From contig NZ_MRCC01000012.1 in NCBI RefSeq assembly GCF_001904655.1, positions 1 to 64,000 on the forward strand: DNA of 64,000 nucleotides. Reading direction: 5' to 3'. This document shows, piece by piece, positions 46,062 through 54,726 of the stretch. Each line of letters begins with the position of its first letter. Positions within the stretch are counted from its first letter, which is position 1. The notes beneath the pieces are model-generated. The model worked only from the letters and a program-made list of their open reading frames with translations. It did no database searches and was not told where the DNA came from. Position numbers and translations under genes: made by a program. The stretch is from Chroogloeocystis siderophila 5.2 s.c.1 (lineage in GTDB: Bacteria > Cyanobacteriota > Cyanobacteriia > Cyanobacteriales > Chroococcidiopsidaceae).

Positions 46062-46889
46062 ATGTTAGAAAAAATTTTGTTAGCTGACTCTGGAACTGGT
46101 CATTCAGAAGAAATGCTCAAAGCATTAATGGATTTACCATCGATCCAAAAGGCATCTGTCACCGTTTTGCATGTTGTATCTCCTCAAGTTAGTGCCGAGA
46201 CAATGACATCGAAGTGGGAAGAAGGAGGAAAGGTACTAGCGACAGCAATTCAGTCGTTGCATTTAGATCCAACCAAAGTTTCGGCAATTCTTCGGCAAGG
46301 CGATCCTAAAGATGTTGTTTGCCAAGTCGCAGAGGAGATTGATGCGGATTTGATTATTATGGGTTCGCGCGGTCTGAAACGGTTGCAATCGATTTTGTCT
46401 AATTCAGTTAGTCAGTACGTGTTTCAATTGTCCTCGCGACCAATGTTGTTGGTCAAGGATGATATTTATGTCAAAAAAATCAATCGCATCATGGTAGCGG
46501 TGGATGGTTCAGAGGCGGCGAAACAATGTTTACAGTTAGCGTTGTTTTTATTGCGAGATATTAAAGGAGGGCAACTGATTTTAGCCCACGTCGATAAAGG
46601 TGCAGCAACGCCAGGCGAAAAAGATCCCATTTTAGCCGAAGCGATCGCCGAAGCGAAAAAACAAGGCATACAACCCCGCGCAATTTCTACTACGGGTAAA
46701 CCTGGTGAAGAAATTTGCCGCATCGCCGCAGAAAATAATGTCGATTTATTAATGCTTGGTTCTCCAGATCGCCGTCCTTCGATTGCGAAAAGTTTTGTTG
46801 ACTTGGATCGGCTTTTGGGTTCTTCGTTGTCCGATTATGTCCGCGTAAATGCAAACTGTCCAGTGTTATTAGCAAGGACTGTAGGTTAA
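46062..46889 (+). CDS. Tandem-domain universal stress protein
   Basis: A 275-residue protein of two UspA domains. Domain 1 (about 1-140): KILLADSGTGHSEEMLKALM and DADLIIMGSRGLKRL. Domain 2 (about 143-275): INRIMVAVDGSEAAKQCLQL and VDLLMLGSPDRRPSIAKSF. The family binds ATP through G-2x-G-9x-G(S/T). In domain 1 the last part of that motif reads NS rather than GS (ILSNSVSQ), and domain 2 has GS in LLGSSLSD. No neighbour suggests a specific trigger. A strong bidirectional terminator follows. Confidence 0.88.
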   Translation: MLEKILLADSGTGHSEEMLKALMDLPSIQKASVTVLHVVSPQVSAETMTSKWEEGGKVLATAIQSLHLDPTKVSAILRQGDPKDVVCQVAEEIDADLIIMGSRGLKRLQSILSNSVSQYVFQLSSRPMLLVKDDIYVKKINRIMVAVDGSEAAKQCLQLALFLLRDIKGGQLILAHVDKGAATPGEKDPILAEAIAEAKKQGIQPRAISTTGKPGEEICRIAAENNVDLLMLGSPDRRPSIAKSFVDLDRLLGSSLSDYVRVNANCPVLLARTVG

Positions 46890-46918
46890 TTGCAATTGTT
46901 TTTGTGCTTTCACTAGCA

Positions 46919-46948
46919 AAAAACCCCTGCTCAATGCGGGGGTTTTTG
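46919..46948 (+). terminator. Strong terminator shared by the Usp gene and psbM
   Basis: AAAAACCCCTGC (46919-46930) pairs with GCGGGGGTTTTT (46936-46947), 12 pairs with one wobble and a 5-base loop. T- and A-runs flank both sides, so it can stop transcription on both strands. Confidence 0.85.
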
Positions 46949-46963
46949 TCAAGGAACTTATTT

Positions 46964-47080
46964 TTATGAATCGTTGCGACCTTCGCGGCTAGCAGTCTGA
47001 ATATACAGAATAATCAAGAACACAGCTGGGACTAAGACGAACAAGATGCTCGCTACGAACCCTAAGTCATTAACTTGCAT
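46964..47080 (-). CDS. psbM: Photosystem II reaction center protein M
   Basis: A 38-residue single-span thylakoid protein at the photosystem II dimer interface. Translation of the minus strand from ATG 47080 gives [20 protein letters not shown], then [18 protein letters not shown] and TAA at 46964. The hydrophobic span is residues 6-27. Length and sequence match cyanobacterial PsbM closely. It is transcribed toward the shared terminator. Its size makes it easy to miss in automatic gene finding. Confidence 0.95.
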   Translation of the reverse strand: MQVNDLGFVASILFVLVPAVFLIILYIQTASREGRNDS

Positions 47081-47176
47081 CGAAAGAAAGCCTCTCGCGG
47101 ATCATGAGCTAACAGTTTTAGAATAACATTATCCCCGCTGTCAGAGAAGAGGAACTTTTGCTTACGGTAAACTTCA

Positions 47177-47473
47177 TCAAGGCTTAGTAACGACACTGAC
47201 AGGTCCATTGACTAATGCTTGGCAAGCAAGACGATAGTTTTTTGGCTTTTTCTTGAGTTTGCGGTCTTCAACTTCTGTGCGTGGTGACAAGTTTTCCATG
47301 CCTTGAGTAATCTCAACAATACAAGTGCCACATTGACCATAGCCACCGCAATTCATCATTTTGCCGTAGAATTTGTAAATATCGATGCCATTTTCCATCG
47401 CCTTGAGCCGAAGATTGGCACCGTCAGCAGCAACGACTTCATGATTTTCTTTCTCAAATTTGATATTGGGCAT
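47177..47473 (-). CDS. 2Fe-2S ferredoxin
   Basis: A 98-residue electron carrier of the (2Fe-2S) ferredoxin fold. The cluster cysteines are in [12 protein letters not shown] and YRLACQ (Cys42, 48, 51, 84 from ATG 47473). The CX5CX2C spacing differs from the CX4CX2C of PetF and groups it with the adrenodoxin/XylT-like side branch found in cyanobacteria. PNIKFEKEN and [18 protein letters not shown] are conserved. An ATG six codons upstream (47491) adds MNEEAG with no family support, so I chose 47473. It probably serves a specific reductase or assembly step rather than photosynthetic electron flow. Confidence 0.85.
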   Translation of the reverse strand: MPNIKFEKENHEVVAADGANLRLKAMENGIDIYKFYGKMMNCGGYGQCGTCIVEITQGMENLSPRTEVEDRKLKKKPKNYRLACQALVNGPVSVVTKP

Positions 47474-47665
47474 TCCCGCTTCCTCGTTCACCTGTGATGA
47501 CCGTATGTTGTACTATGCAGCGAAGGAGACTACAGCGCCTCGATGCGCCGAAGGCTAGCTTGCACTTCTATTGTGACGACTGAGTAAAGTTTAATGCTCA
47601 GTAATTATGTTGATTTATTACGAAATATTAAAACATATTACGGTTCGGCGCGGTTGAGATTTCGA

Positions 47666-48199
47666 TTAGTTACGCGATTCTAATTCTTGGCGTTGTTCAA
47701 GTGCTAAACGCTCATTTAACCACTCTAATTCTTCTTTAATTACCGCAATAAATCTATGCCATACCGCGATTTCATAGAAATCGTCACTGGGTATCGGTTG
47801 AACTTCTAGCGTTTCCAGCCGCAGACGACACACCATGATGCGGTGTTCGAGAAGTTTAATGCGTTCGGCAGGTTCGAGATGACTAAAAAAGAAGTACTTA
47901 ATAATAAAGCGCGATCGCGCATTCACCCAGCTTTCGTGCGGGTGTTCTAGCATTTTGCGGCGAAAGGCGGTTGTACCTTGGGAAGTAATGCTATAAATCT
48001 TACGGCTAGGTCCTGCTTCACCGGCTTCTTGGATGAGAGTTGTAATATCACCTCGTTCTTCTAAGCGCCTCAACAACGGGTAAATTGCACCATAATTGAC
48101 ACTAATACAGCCACTCATAAATTGCTCTAGTTGCTGTTTTAATCGATAACCGTGTAGCGGTTTGCTTTGCAATATACCCAGGGTCGCTAGCTCAAGCAT
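47666..48199 (-). CDS. PadR-family transcriptional regulator
   Basis: A 177-residue winged-helix regulator of the PadR/VirR type. It has MLELATLGILQSKPLHGYRL and CISVNYGAIYPLLRRLEERG, followed by a C-terminal helical dimer domain (about 90-175). It is divergent from the RND efflux genes across a 277-bp gap. PadR regulators often repress adjacent transporters in response to phenolic or drug ligands, so control of that pump is inferred from position. Confidence 0.85.
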   Translation of the reverse strand: MLELATLGILQSKPLHGYRLKQQLEQFMSGCISVNYGAIYPLLRRLEERGDITTLIQEAGEAGPSRKIYSITSQGTTAFRRKMLEHPHESWVNARSRFIIKYFFFSHLEPAERIKLLEHRIMVCRLRLETLEVQPIPSDDFYEIAVWHRFIAVIKEELEWLNERLALEQRQELESRN

Positions 48200-48476
48200 T
48201 CTTTTTTATGTCAAACTGATAGATTGAAAGACTGTACTAAATTGAAATAACAAAGTTTTATATATCTTCAGACTTAGGACAGAGCCAAATTAACTATTAG
48301 CAATATTTAAATACTTTAGTAAAGATATGGAAAGGGCAAAATATAAAAGATACAAAGCTTTTCTTTATCCGTGTGTTAACTTTCTAACCGTTAGCTAGCA
48401 AATGATTGTATGACTGCCGCTACCAAACTTAAATTTGCTATCAAATAAAATAGGACAACAACAGGTGGTGCTTTTA

Positions 48477-49766
48477 GTGTTTAAAGACATCCGAATTTTA
48501 AAGTTGTTGTTCAGTTTAGGAGTCATTGTCGCCGTAACAGGGTGCAATTCATTACCAAGTGAATCTGAAGCAAATGCCCGGCAAAGGCAGTCAGGAGAAA
48601 ATCGTCAAACAACGCCAGTCGATGTTGCGATCGCGCGGACAGATAGCTTAACCGAACAACCAGAGTATACAGGTACAACTGCACCAGCACGCGAAGTCTC
48701 GCTGCGATCGCAAGTCACAGGGCAAGTCTTAAACATTACGATTGATATCGGCGATGCTGTACGCCAAGGGCAAACTTTAGCACGCTTAGACGATGCGTTG
48801 TTAGTGAGTGCGGTTAACCAAGCAAAAGCAGAACTTGCCAGTTTACGCGCCGCCGTGGCACGCGCTCAAAATCAAGTCAGTAATGCGCAAGCACAAGTCG
48901 AGCGATCGCGCTTAGAATTGCAACAAGCACAAGCAGACTTAGCACGACAACAACGCCTTTTGCAAGAGGGTGCAGTACCCGCACAACAAGCCGAACAAGC
49001 AAGAACTGAAGCCCAAACATCTGCACAAATTTTACGCGCAGCGCAAGAACAAGTCCGCACTGAACAACAAGCAGTAGCAGCAGCACAAAGTCAAGTCACC
49101 GCCCAAGAAGCCGTCGTTGCCCAGGCAAGAAGGCAACAATCTTACGCTCAACTGACTGCACCAATTGCCGGTAAAGTCATGCAACGGCTGACAGAAGTTG
49201 GTAATTTAGTACAGCCTAATACGGAGATTGTGCGCATTGGTGACTTTAGCCGCATTCAAGTCAACGTCGAAGTGTCGGAATTAGAACTTGCCAGAATTCG
49301 CCAAGGACAAACGGTGACAGTTCGATTAGATGCGTTTCCTGATCAAGTTTTTAATGGGCAAGTCAGTCGGATTTCTCCCGCAGCAGATCAAACCGCGCGT
49401 TTAATTCCGGTTCAAGTCGTGATTCCAAATAGTAACGGGCAAATTGGTAGCGGACTTTTGGCACGGGTACAGTTTGCTAGCGAGGAAACACAACGCGTTG
49501 TCATACCTCAAACAGCACTTTCGCCAGCTGCGCAAGGATCGCCCCAGCAACAGGAAAGCACAATTTATGTTGTAAATGAAACCGCAGCCAGCGAAGGCAC
49601 TGTCACCGCGCGTCAAGTAACACTAGGGCAAAGTGCGAACGGTCAAGTCGAAATTTTATCAGGTTTGCAACCAGGCGAGCGATTTGTCGCGCGTAGTGGT
49701 GGCGCGTTGACTGATGGCGCAACAGTGCGCTTTTCGATTCTTTCGGAGTCACAGCAAGGGAGTTGA
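48477..49766 (+). CDS. RND efflux periplasmic adaptor (membrane fusion protein)
   Basis: About 429 residues. An N-terminal lipoprotein-type signal (ILKLLFSLGVIVAVTGC, lipobox VTGC) is followed by the biotinyl-lipoyl half motif (SLRSQVTGQVLNITIDIGDAVRQG), a long Gln/Ala-rich coiled-coil hairpin (about 120-225) and a beta-barrel domain (FSRIQVNVEVSELELARI). It links the inner-membrane RND pump to the outer-membrane channel. I chose GTG 48477, with AGGTGG eight bases upstream; in-frame TTG 48435 and GTG 48465/48468 are alternatives. It sits upstream of, and nearly abuts, the pump gene. Confidence 0.88.
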   Translation: MFKDIRILKLLFSLGVIVAVTGCNSLPSESEANARQRQSGENRQTTPVDVAIARTDSLTEQPEYTGTTAPAREVSLRSQVTGQVLNITIDIGDAVRQGQTLARLDDALLVSAVNQAKAELASLRAAVARAQNQVSNAQAQVERSRLELQQAQADLARQQRLLQEGAVPAQQAEQARTEAQTSAQILRAAQEQVRTEQQAVAAAQSQVTAQEAVVAQARRQQSYAQLTAPIAGKVMQRLTEVGNLVQPNTEIVRIGDFSRIQVNVEVSELELARIRQGQTVTVRLDAFPDQVFNGQVSRISPAADQTARLIPVQVVIPNSNGQIGSGLLARVQFASEETQRVVIPQTALSPAAQGSPQQQESTIYVVNETAASEGTVTARQVTLGQSANGQVEILSGLQPGERFVARSGGALTDGATVRFSILSESQQGS

Positions 49767-49771
49767 TAACC

Positions 49772-52700
49772 ATGCAACAGGGCAAAGCGTCAGGATTGAG
49801 TGTGAGTGCGATCGCAATTCGACGGCATATCGGCACGCTGATGCTGACGCTAGCAGTCATGGTTATGGGAGTGTTTTACCTAACCTCGCTTCCAGTCGAT
49901 CTGTTGCCATCAATTACCTATCCCCGCATCGGTGTTCGGATCAATGCCCCTGGGATTTCACCCGAAGTCGCAATTGATGAAGTAACAAGACCTCTAGAAG
50001 AAGCTTTATCCGCAACCGAAGGTGTTGTTCAAGTGTATTCGCAAACGCGCGAAGGACAAGTCAGTTTAGATTTGTATTTCCAACCAGGGGGAAATATTGA
50101 CCAAGCGTTGAATGACGCGACAGCAGCACTCAATCGCGGTCGCGGGCAGTTACCTAACACAGTCGAAGAACCAAGATTATTCAAAGTTGACCCTTCACAA
50201 TTACCTGTTTATGAAGTTGCACTGACATCCCCTGCACTCCGAGGTGTTGATTTACGCGTGTTTGCTGACGAAGAATTAGCGCGCGAATTGACTGTAGTTC
50301 CTGGTGTTGCCTCGGTTGATGTCGCTGGCGGTGTTGACGAAGAAGTTCAAGTCAATATTGACCTTAATCGCCTGCAAGCGTTAGGCGTTGGTTTAACGAC
50401 AGTACTAAATGAACTGCAAGCCCGTAACCAGGATATTTCAGGCGGACGCATTCGCGGAGAAAATGGCGAACCGCTGACGCGGACAGTCGGGCGGTTTCAA
50501 AGCGCTGACGAAATTCGTAACCTTTCGTTTGAGGTCGCTGGAAGTACTGCACAAGGCACTGAAGATAATGCGAAGCTTCCTGTTCGCCGTGTTTACCTGC
50601 GCGACTTTGCCGAAGTTGTTGATGGCACAGAAGATCAGCGCGTATTTGTTAATCTCAACAAACAGCCAGCCGTGAAGTTAAGTATTCAGAAGCAACCTGA
50701 TGCGAATACAATCACTGTTGTTAATGGAGTCAAGCAACGCATCGAAGAACTGAGAAGATCGGGCGTGATTCCGGCAGATATGGTGTTAACGGCGACATTA
50801 GATGAATCGCAGTTTATTAGTAACTCGATTACTAATGTTGCCACGGCTGGTTTAATAGGTGCAGGACTCGCCGCGATCGCAGTTCTTTTATTTCTCGGTT
50901 CGCTGCGTCAAACAATTATCATCGTCTGTGCAATTCCCCTGGCGGCGTTGGCGGCAATTATTTTGATGGGGTTATTTGGTTTATCGCTCAATGTATTTAG
51001 TTTAGGTGGACTTGCCTTAGGGGTAGGTATCGTTGTCGATAACTCGATTGTGATGTTAGAAAACATTGCCGAGGGCGCGGAGATGACTCCTGGTAAAGAT
51101 GCGAAAACGCGCTTGAATTCACAGCAACTAATTTCGCAATCGGTTCGCAGCAGCCAAGAAGTCGAATCTGCTTTAGTCGCATCAACAAGTACAAATTTGG
51201 TTGCTGTTTTACCGTTTCTACTGATTGGTGGGTTTTTCTCATTATTATTTAGTGAATTAATTCTGACAATTAGTTTTGCGGTTGCAGCATCAATTTTGAT
51301 CGCAATCACGTTTGTACCAATGGTGACATCGCGATTACTTGCAATTCGCTGGTCAAGTCGTGTTGGTAAGTTAGGGATATTGCAAGCGTTTAATCGACGA
51401 TTTGACGCGGCAACTCAGGGATATCGAAACTTTTTGAGCAAGATTTTACGATATCGCTTGCTTGTGGTTGCGATCGCCTTTCTTGTCTTAGGTGGTGGTA
51501 GCCTACTCCTGGTTGGACAGATTTCACAAGAAATTCTTCCCCGCATCAGTACTGGACAAGCAACTTTATTTGCGCAGTTTCCCCCTGGAACTGTAATAGA
51601 AAACAACCGTAAGGTCATGGATGCGGTTGATGATATTCTGTTAGAACAACCGGAAACTGAGTATGTTTTCTCAACTGCGGGTGGTTTTCTCTTTGGTAGC
51701 AACACAACAGAAAACCCGTTACGCAGTTCGAGTACGATTACTTTGAAACCTGGTAGTAACGTTGAAGCTTTCGTTGATCGCGTTAATCAAGAATTTAATC
51801 GCCTCAATTTAGCTGGTATTCGTTTGCGCTTAAGTCCTGGGCAAGTGCGGGGCTTAATCTTAAGTAATTCTCCTGTGCGTGGTGCCGAAGTTGATATTAT
51901 TCTTCAAGGTGATAACGAACAAAATCTACGCCAAGCAGGGCAGCAAATCCTGCAAGCTTTAGATCAGCAAGCAACGTTAGCGAATTTCCGCCCTGATGCT
52001 GACTCTCGACAACCTGAACTTCAAATTGTTCCTGACTGGGAACGCATCGCAAGTTTCGGTTTGACAACACAAGATATCGGGCAAACAATTCAAACAGCGG
52101 TTGAAGGTTCAGTTCCAACACAATTGCAACGTGGCGATCGCTTAGTCGATGTCCGCGTCCAACTGAATCAAGCTGATATTCAAAATCAATCGCAGCTATC
52201 ACGTTTACCACTATTTGTCAATAGTAATCGCCAAATTCGCTTATTTGATGTTGCGAGTATTCGCGAAGGTCAAGCGCCTGGGGAAATTCAACGAATTAAT
52301 CAACGCCAAGTCTATATTATTGCGGGTAACTTAAACGAAGGTGCAAGCCTCGGAGATGCGTTAGCTGAGGTCGATACTATTCTTGAAAACATCGATTTAC
52401 CACAAGGCGTTAGCATTTTACCAAGTTCTGTTGCCGAAACGAATCAACAACTACAGCGATCGCTACAAATTTTAGGCGGATTAGCGGCGTTTCTCGTTTT
52501 CGTTGTCATGGCTGTGCAATACAACTCGCTGATCGATCCGCTGGTAATTATGTTTACTGTACCTTTAGCGCTGGCTGGCGGTATTTTTGGACTTTATATC
52601 ACAGGAACTGCGATCGGTGCGACTGTTCTTGTGGGTGCGGTGTTACTTGTGGGTATTGTAGTGAATAACGCAATTATCATGGTAGAACTAGCGAATCAAA

Positions 52701-52987
52701 TTCGCGATCGCGAACAAATTGACCGCAAAAATGCTATTCTCAAAGCCGCACCGCAGCGCCTACGCCCTATTTTGATGACAACAATTACAACAGTGTTAGG
52801 GATGTTTCCGCTGGCGTTAGGTATCGGCGAGGGTTCAGAATTTCTTCAACCTTTAGGAGTGGTTGTTTTTTCTGGCTTGTCTTTAGCAACGCTGCTGACG
52901 TTATTAATCATTCCCTGCTTCTATGTGATTTTGCATGAAATTAGATTGCAGAAGCTAGGAGATAAGCTACATAAAATGTTTTCATGA
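49772..52987 (+). CDS. RND efflux permease (AcrB/MdtB-like)
   Basis: A 1071-residue inner-membrane drug/proton antiporter. After an N-terminal span (IGTLMLTLAVMVMGVFYL) there is a large periplasmic loop, six spans, a second loop and five spans. Family features are LPSITYPRIGVRINAPGIS, VDNSIVMLENIAEG and PILMTTITTVLGMFPLALG. ATG 49772 is five bases after the adaptor stop (49766); an overlapping TTG 49763 is less likely. It works with the adaptor upstream. No TolC-type channel is in the window, so a shared one is inferred. Confidence 0.92.
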   Translation: MQQGKASGLSVSAIAIRRHIGTLMLTLAVMVMGVFYLTSLPVDLLPSITYPRIGVRINAPGISPEVAIDEVTRPLEEALSATEGVVQVYSQTREGQVSLDLYFQPGGNIDQALNDATAALNRGRGQLPNTVEEPRLFKVDPSQLPVYEVALTSPALRGVDLRVFADEELARELTVVPGVASVDVAGGVDEEVQVNIDLNRLQALGVGLTTVLNELQARNQDISGGRIRGENGEPLTRTVGRFQSADEIRNLSFEVAGSTAQGTEDNAKLPVRRVYLRDFAEVVDGTEDQRVFVNLNKQPAVKLSIQKQPDANTITVVNGVKQRIEELRRSGVIPADMVLTATLDESQFISNSITNVATAGLIGAGLAAIAVLLFLGSLRQTIIIVCAIPLAALAAIILMGLFGLSLNVFSLGGLALGVGIVVDNSIVMLENIAEGAEMTPGKDAKTRLNSQQLISQSVRSSQEVESALVASTSTNLVAVLPFLLIGGFFSLLFSELILTISFAVAASILIAITFVPMVTSRLLAIRWSSRVGKLGILQAFNRRFDAATQGYRNFLSKILRYRLLVVAIAFLVLGGGSLLLVGQISQEILPRISTGQATLFAQFPPGTVIENNRKVMDAVDDILLEQPETEYVFSTAGGFLFGSNTTENPLRSSSTITLKPGSNVEAFVDRVNQEFNRLNLAGIRLRLSPGQVRGLILSNSPVRGAEVDIILQGDNEQNLRQAGQQILQALDQQATLANFRPDADSRQPELQIVPDWERIASFGLTTQDIGQTIQTAVEGSVPTQLQRGDRLVDVRVQLNQADIQNQSQLSRLPLFVNSNRQIRLFDVASIREGQAPGEIQRINQRQVYIIAGNLNEGASLGDALAEVDTILENIDLPQGVSILPSSVAETNQQLQRSLQILGGLAAFLVFVVMAVQYNSLIDPLVIMFTVPLALAGGIFGLYITGTAIGATVLVGAVLLVGIVVNNAIIMVELANQIRDREQIDRKNAILKAAPQRLRPILMTTITTVLGMFPLALGIGEGSEFLQPLGVVVFSGLSLATLLTLLIIPCFYVILHEIRLQKLGDKLHKMFS

Positions 52988-54004
52988 TGATTCAGACTGA
53001 TGGGCTGCAATAATAGTTGGTTTATCTAGTAGCGAAATGAGCGTTTGTAAATCGGGCGAGACGCGAGAAGTTAAATTTAGTCTTTGCACGACAGTATCAA
53101 AGGTTTTACCTTGAAAGAGCATTTGATAAGCAATTTCTTCAACTTCTTTCCAGGTAAGATCGCTTTCAACATAAGCTTTGGCGACTGCAATTACCAAGTC
53201 TTGATATTCGTTACCCTCAGCTTTGGTCATCATATTGTGGGGAATATCAAAAACTCGATCAAACGAGTAGTACCAGCATTTGGGTTGTAGTTTGACGAGG
53301 GATGCGTATAAGTCTCTATTTTCATTTTCATCAACCGCGCGATCGCTCTCGCTACCGATAATAAAGCAGGGTGCTGCGGCAATGCTTGTTTTTACGCGAT
53401 CAAGAATGTCTTGCCCCATATCCATAAACACGCGTAATGCAGGCATCACAAAGCCATCGTAGCCATAACTAATTGCACCCTCTTCAGTACGCCACTGAAA
53501 GTAAATCGGCAGTATTTTAACGATGAAGTCAACAAGAAGATTACTATTACTCAAAAACGGCGCAAATAGCAAAGCACGGTGAATGCTATGCGGACGTTCC
53601 AAAGCTAACCAAGCTGCGAGAGTACTACCGCCAGATAATCCCCCAATCACAACTTGTTCGCCCAAAGCTTGCACTTGTTCTAACCAGTACAAACCAAATT
53701 CTTGATAAAATCGCTGTTCTTCGGGGAGTGGTGGCGGATTGTCACCATCCCAATCTCCGGCAATTCCATGCCCTGGCAATAAAGGAATCACAACATTATA
53801 GCCAGCTTGGAAAAAGGCTTCGCCAATTGGCGTAAACTGTTCAGGCGTTGCTGTAAATCCATGAAAGAATAAACACACCTTGGTAGTACGCTGGGCTTGT
53901 AATAAAAACCGCGATCGACAGTTGTCGTTCATTAAAGGTAAAGCTTTTTCGCGCGCCCTCGTTTCTCTGACAATTGCTGCGGTGATATTTGAGTATTCCG
54001 ACAT
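52982..54004 (-). CDS. Alpha/beta hydrolase (carboxylesterase-like)
   Basis: About 340 residues from ATG 54004. The hydrolase fold is shown by VCLFFHGFTATPEQFTPIG and PLLPGHG (oxyanion region), the nucleophile elbow GGLSGGSTLAAWL with Ser in GLSGG, and a late acid/His region IGSESDRAVDENENRD and IPHNMMTKAEG. It resembles carboxylesterase or monoacylglycerol lipase family members. Substrate unknown. An upstream in-frame start (54061) adds 19 residues with no support. Its end overlaps the RND permease end by six bases, on the opposite strand. Confidence 0.8.
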   Translation of the reverse strand: MSEYSNITAAIVRETRAREKALPLMNDNCRSRFLLQAQRTTKVCLFFHGFTATPEQFTPIGEAFFQAGYNVVIPLLPGHGIAGDWDGDNPPPLPEEQRFYQEFGLYWLEQVQALGEQVVIGGLSGGSTLAAWLALERPHSIHRALLFAPFLSNSNLLVDFIVKILPIYFQWRTEEGAISYGYDGFVMPALRVFMDMGQDILDRVKTSIAAAPCFIIGSESDRAVDENENRDLYASLVKLQPKCWYYSFDRVFDIPHNMMTKAEGNEYQDLVIAVAKAYVESDLTWKEVEEIAYQMLFQGKTFDTVVQRLNLTSRVSPDLQTLISLLDKPTIIAAHQSESS

Positions 54005-54726
54005 CCTGCAATGAGAAAACCAATTTCTAGCATAACCGCACGGTGGACTTGTGCCAAGCATCGGTGCAATTGTCGTGGTTTTTTAAGTTTACTTTACATT
54101 CTCTCAGAATAAGACGCTGGGATGTTGAGCTAGCTTTTAGAACATAAGTGCTACTCGATTTTAGTTGCGTGAATATACGGTATTTGAAGCACTGTGTTTC
54201 AAAGTGCGATCGCCACAATCTAAATTTATTTCTTAAATTGTCTGTGAAGCCCTTTTATTCATCTTTAGCTAATAAGTACAATTCGCTACACTAATACTAA
54301 GTATTTTCTCTATTATTTAGAAGGAATAAACAATGAATTTTTAGTATTTTGAACAAGTTGTGAAGTTCTCTTTTCATCAGCGCTTAGTTGACAAAACATC
54401 TATTTTGTCAGCCATATTTTGGTGCAAATTTTTCTAGTGATACCAAACCAGATTTTGCCTGTTAAACCTATACAGACGATTGGTATGCACGCAAAAAAAT
54501 GACTACTAGCAGCATAAACTTTTGATTGTTTTACCTATTAAATCACTTTTATTGCTAGCCGAATTAAGGCTTTTTTATGTAGCTTAAAAACATTTTCTTA
54601 GGCATTAAGTCTTACTAAATTTAAACATAACTTATACATAAGTTTGACACCGCTGTGATACCAAAAACATCATTCTAAATGAAGAAGCCTACACAGGTGG
54701 TGCTGTCAATCAATAGAGGAGCAATA
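54005..54726. other. 722-bp intergenic region
   Basis: AT-rich. No gene or strong hairpin seen. A GAGGAG Shine-Dalgarno sequence at 54716-54721 serves the multicopper oxidase at 54727. A HIP1-like site lies near 54208. Confidence 0.4.

Noticed and set aside
50908-51309. 133-codon frame antisense to the RND permease
   Set aside because: It is antisense to a conserved membrane segment region and has no independent support.
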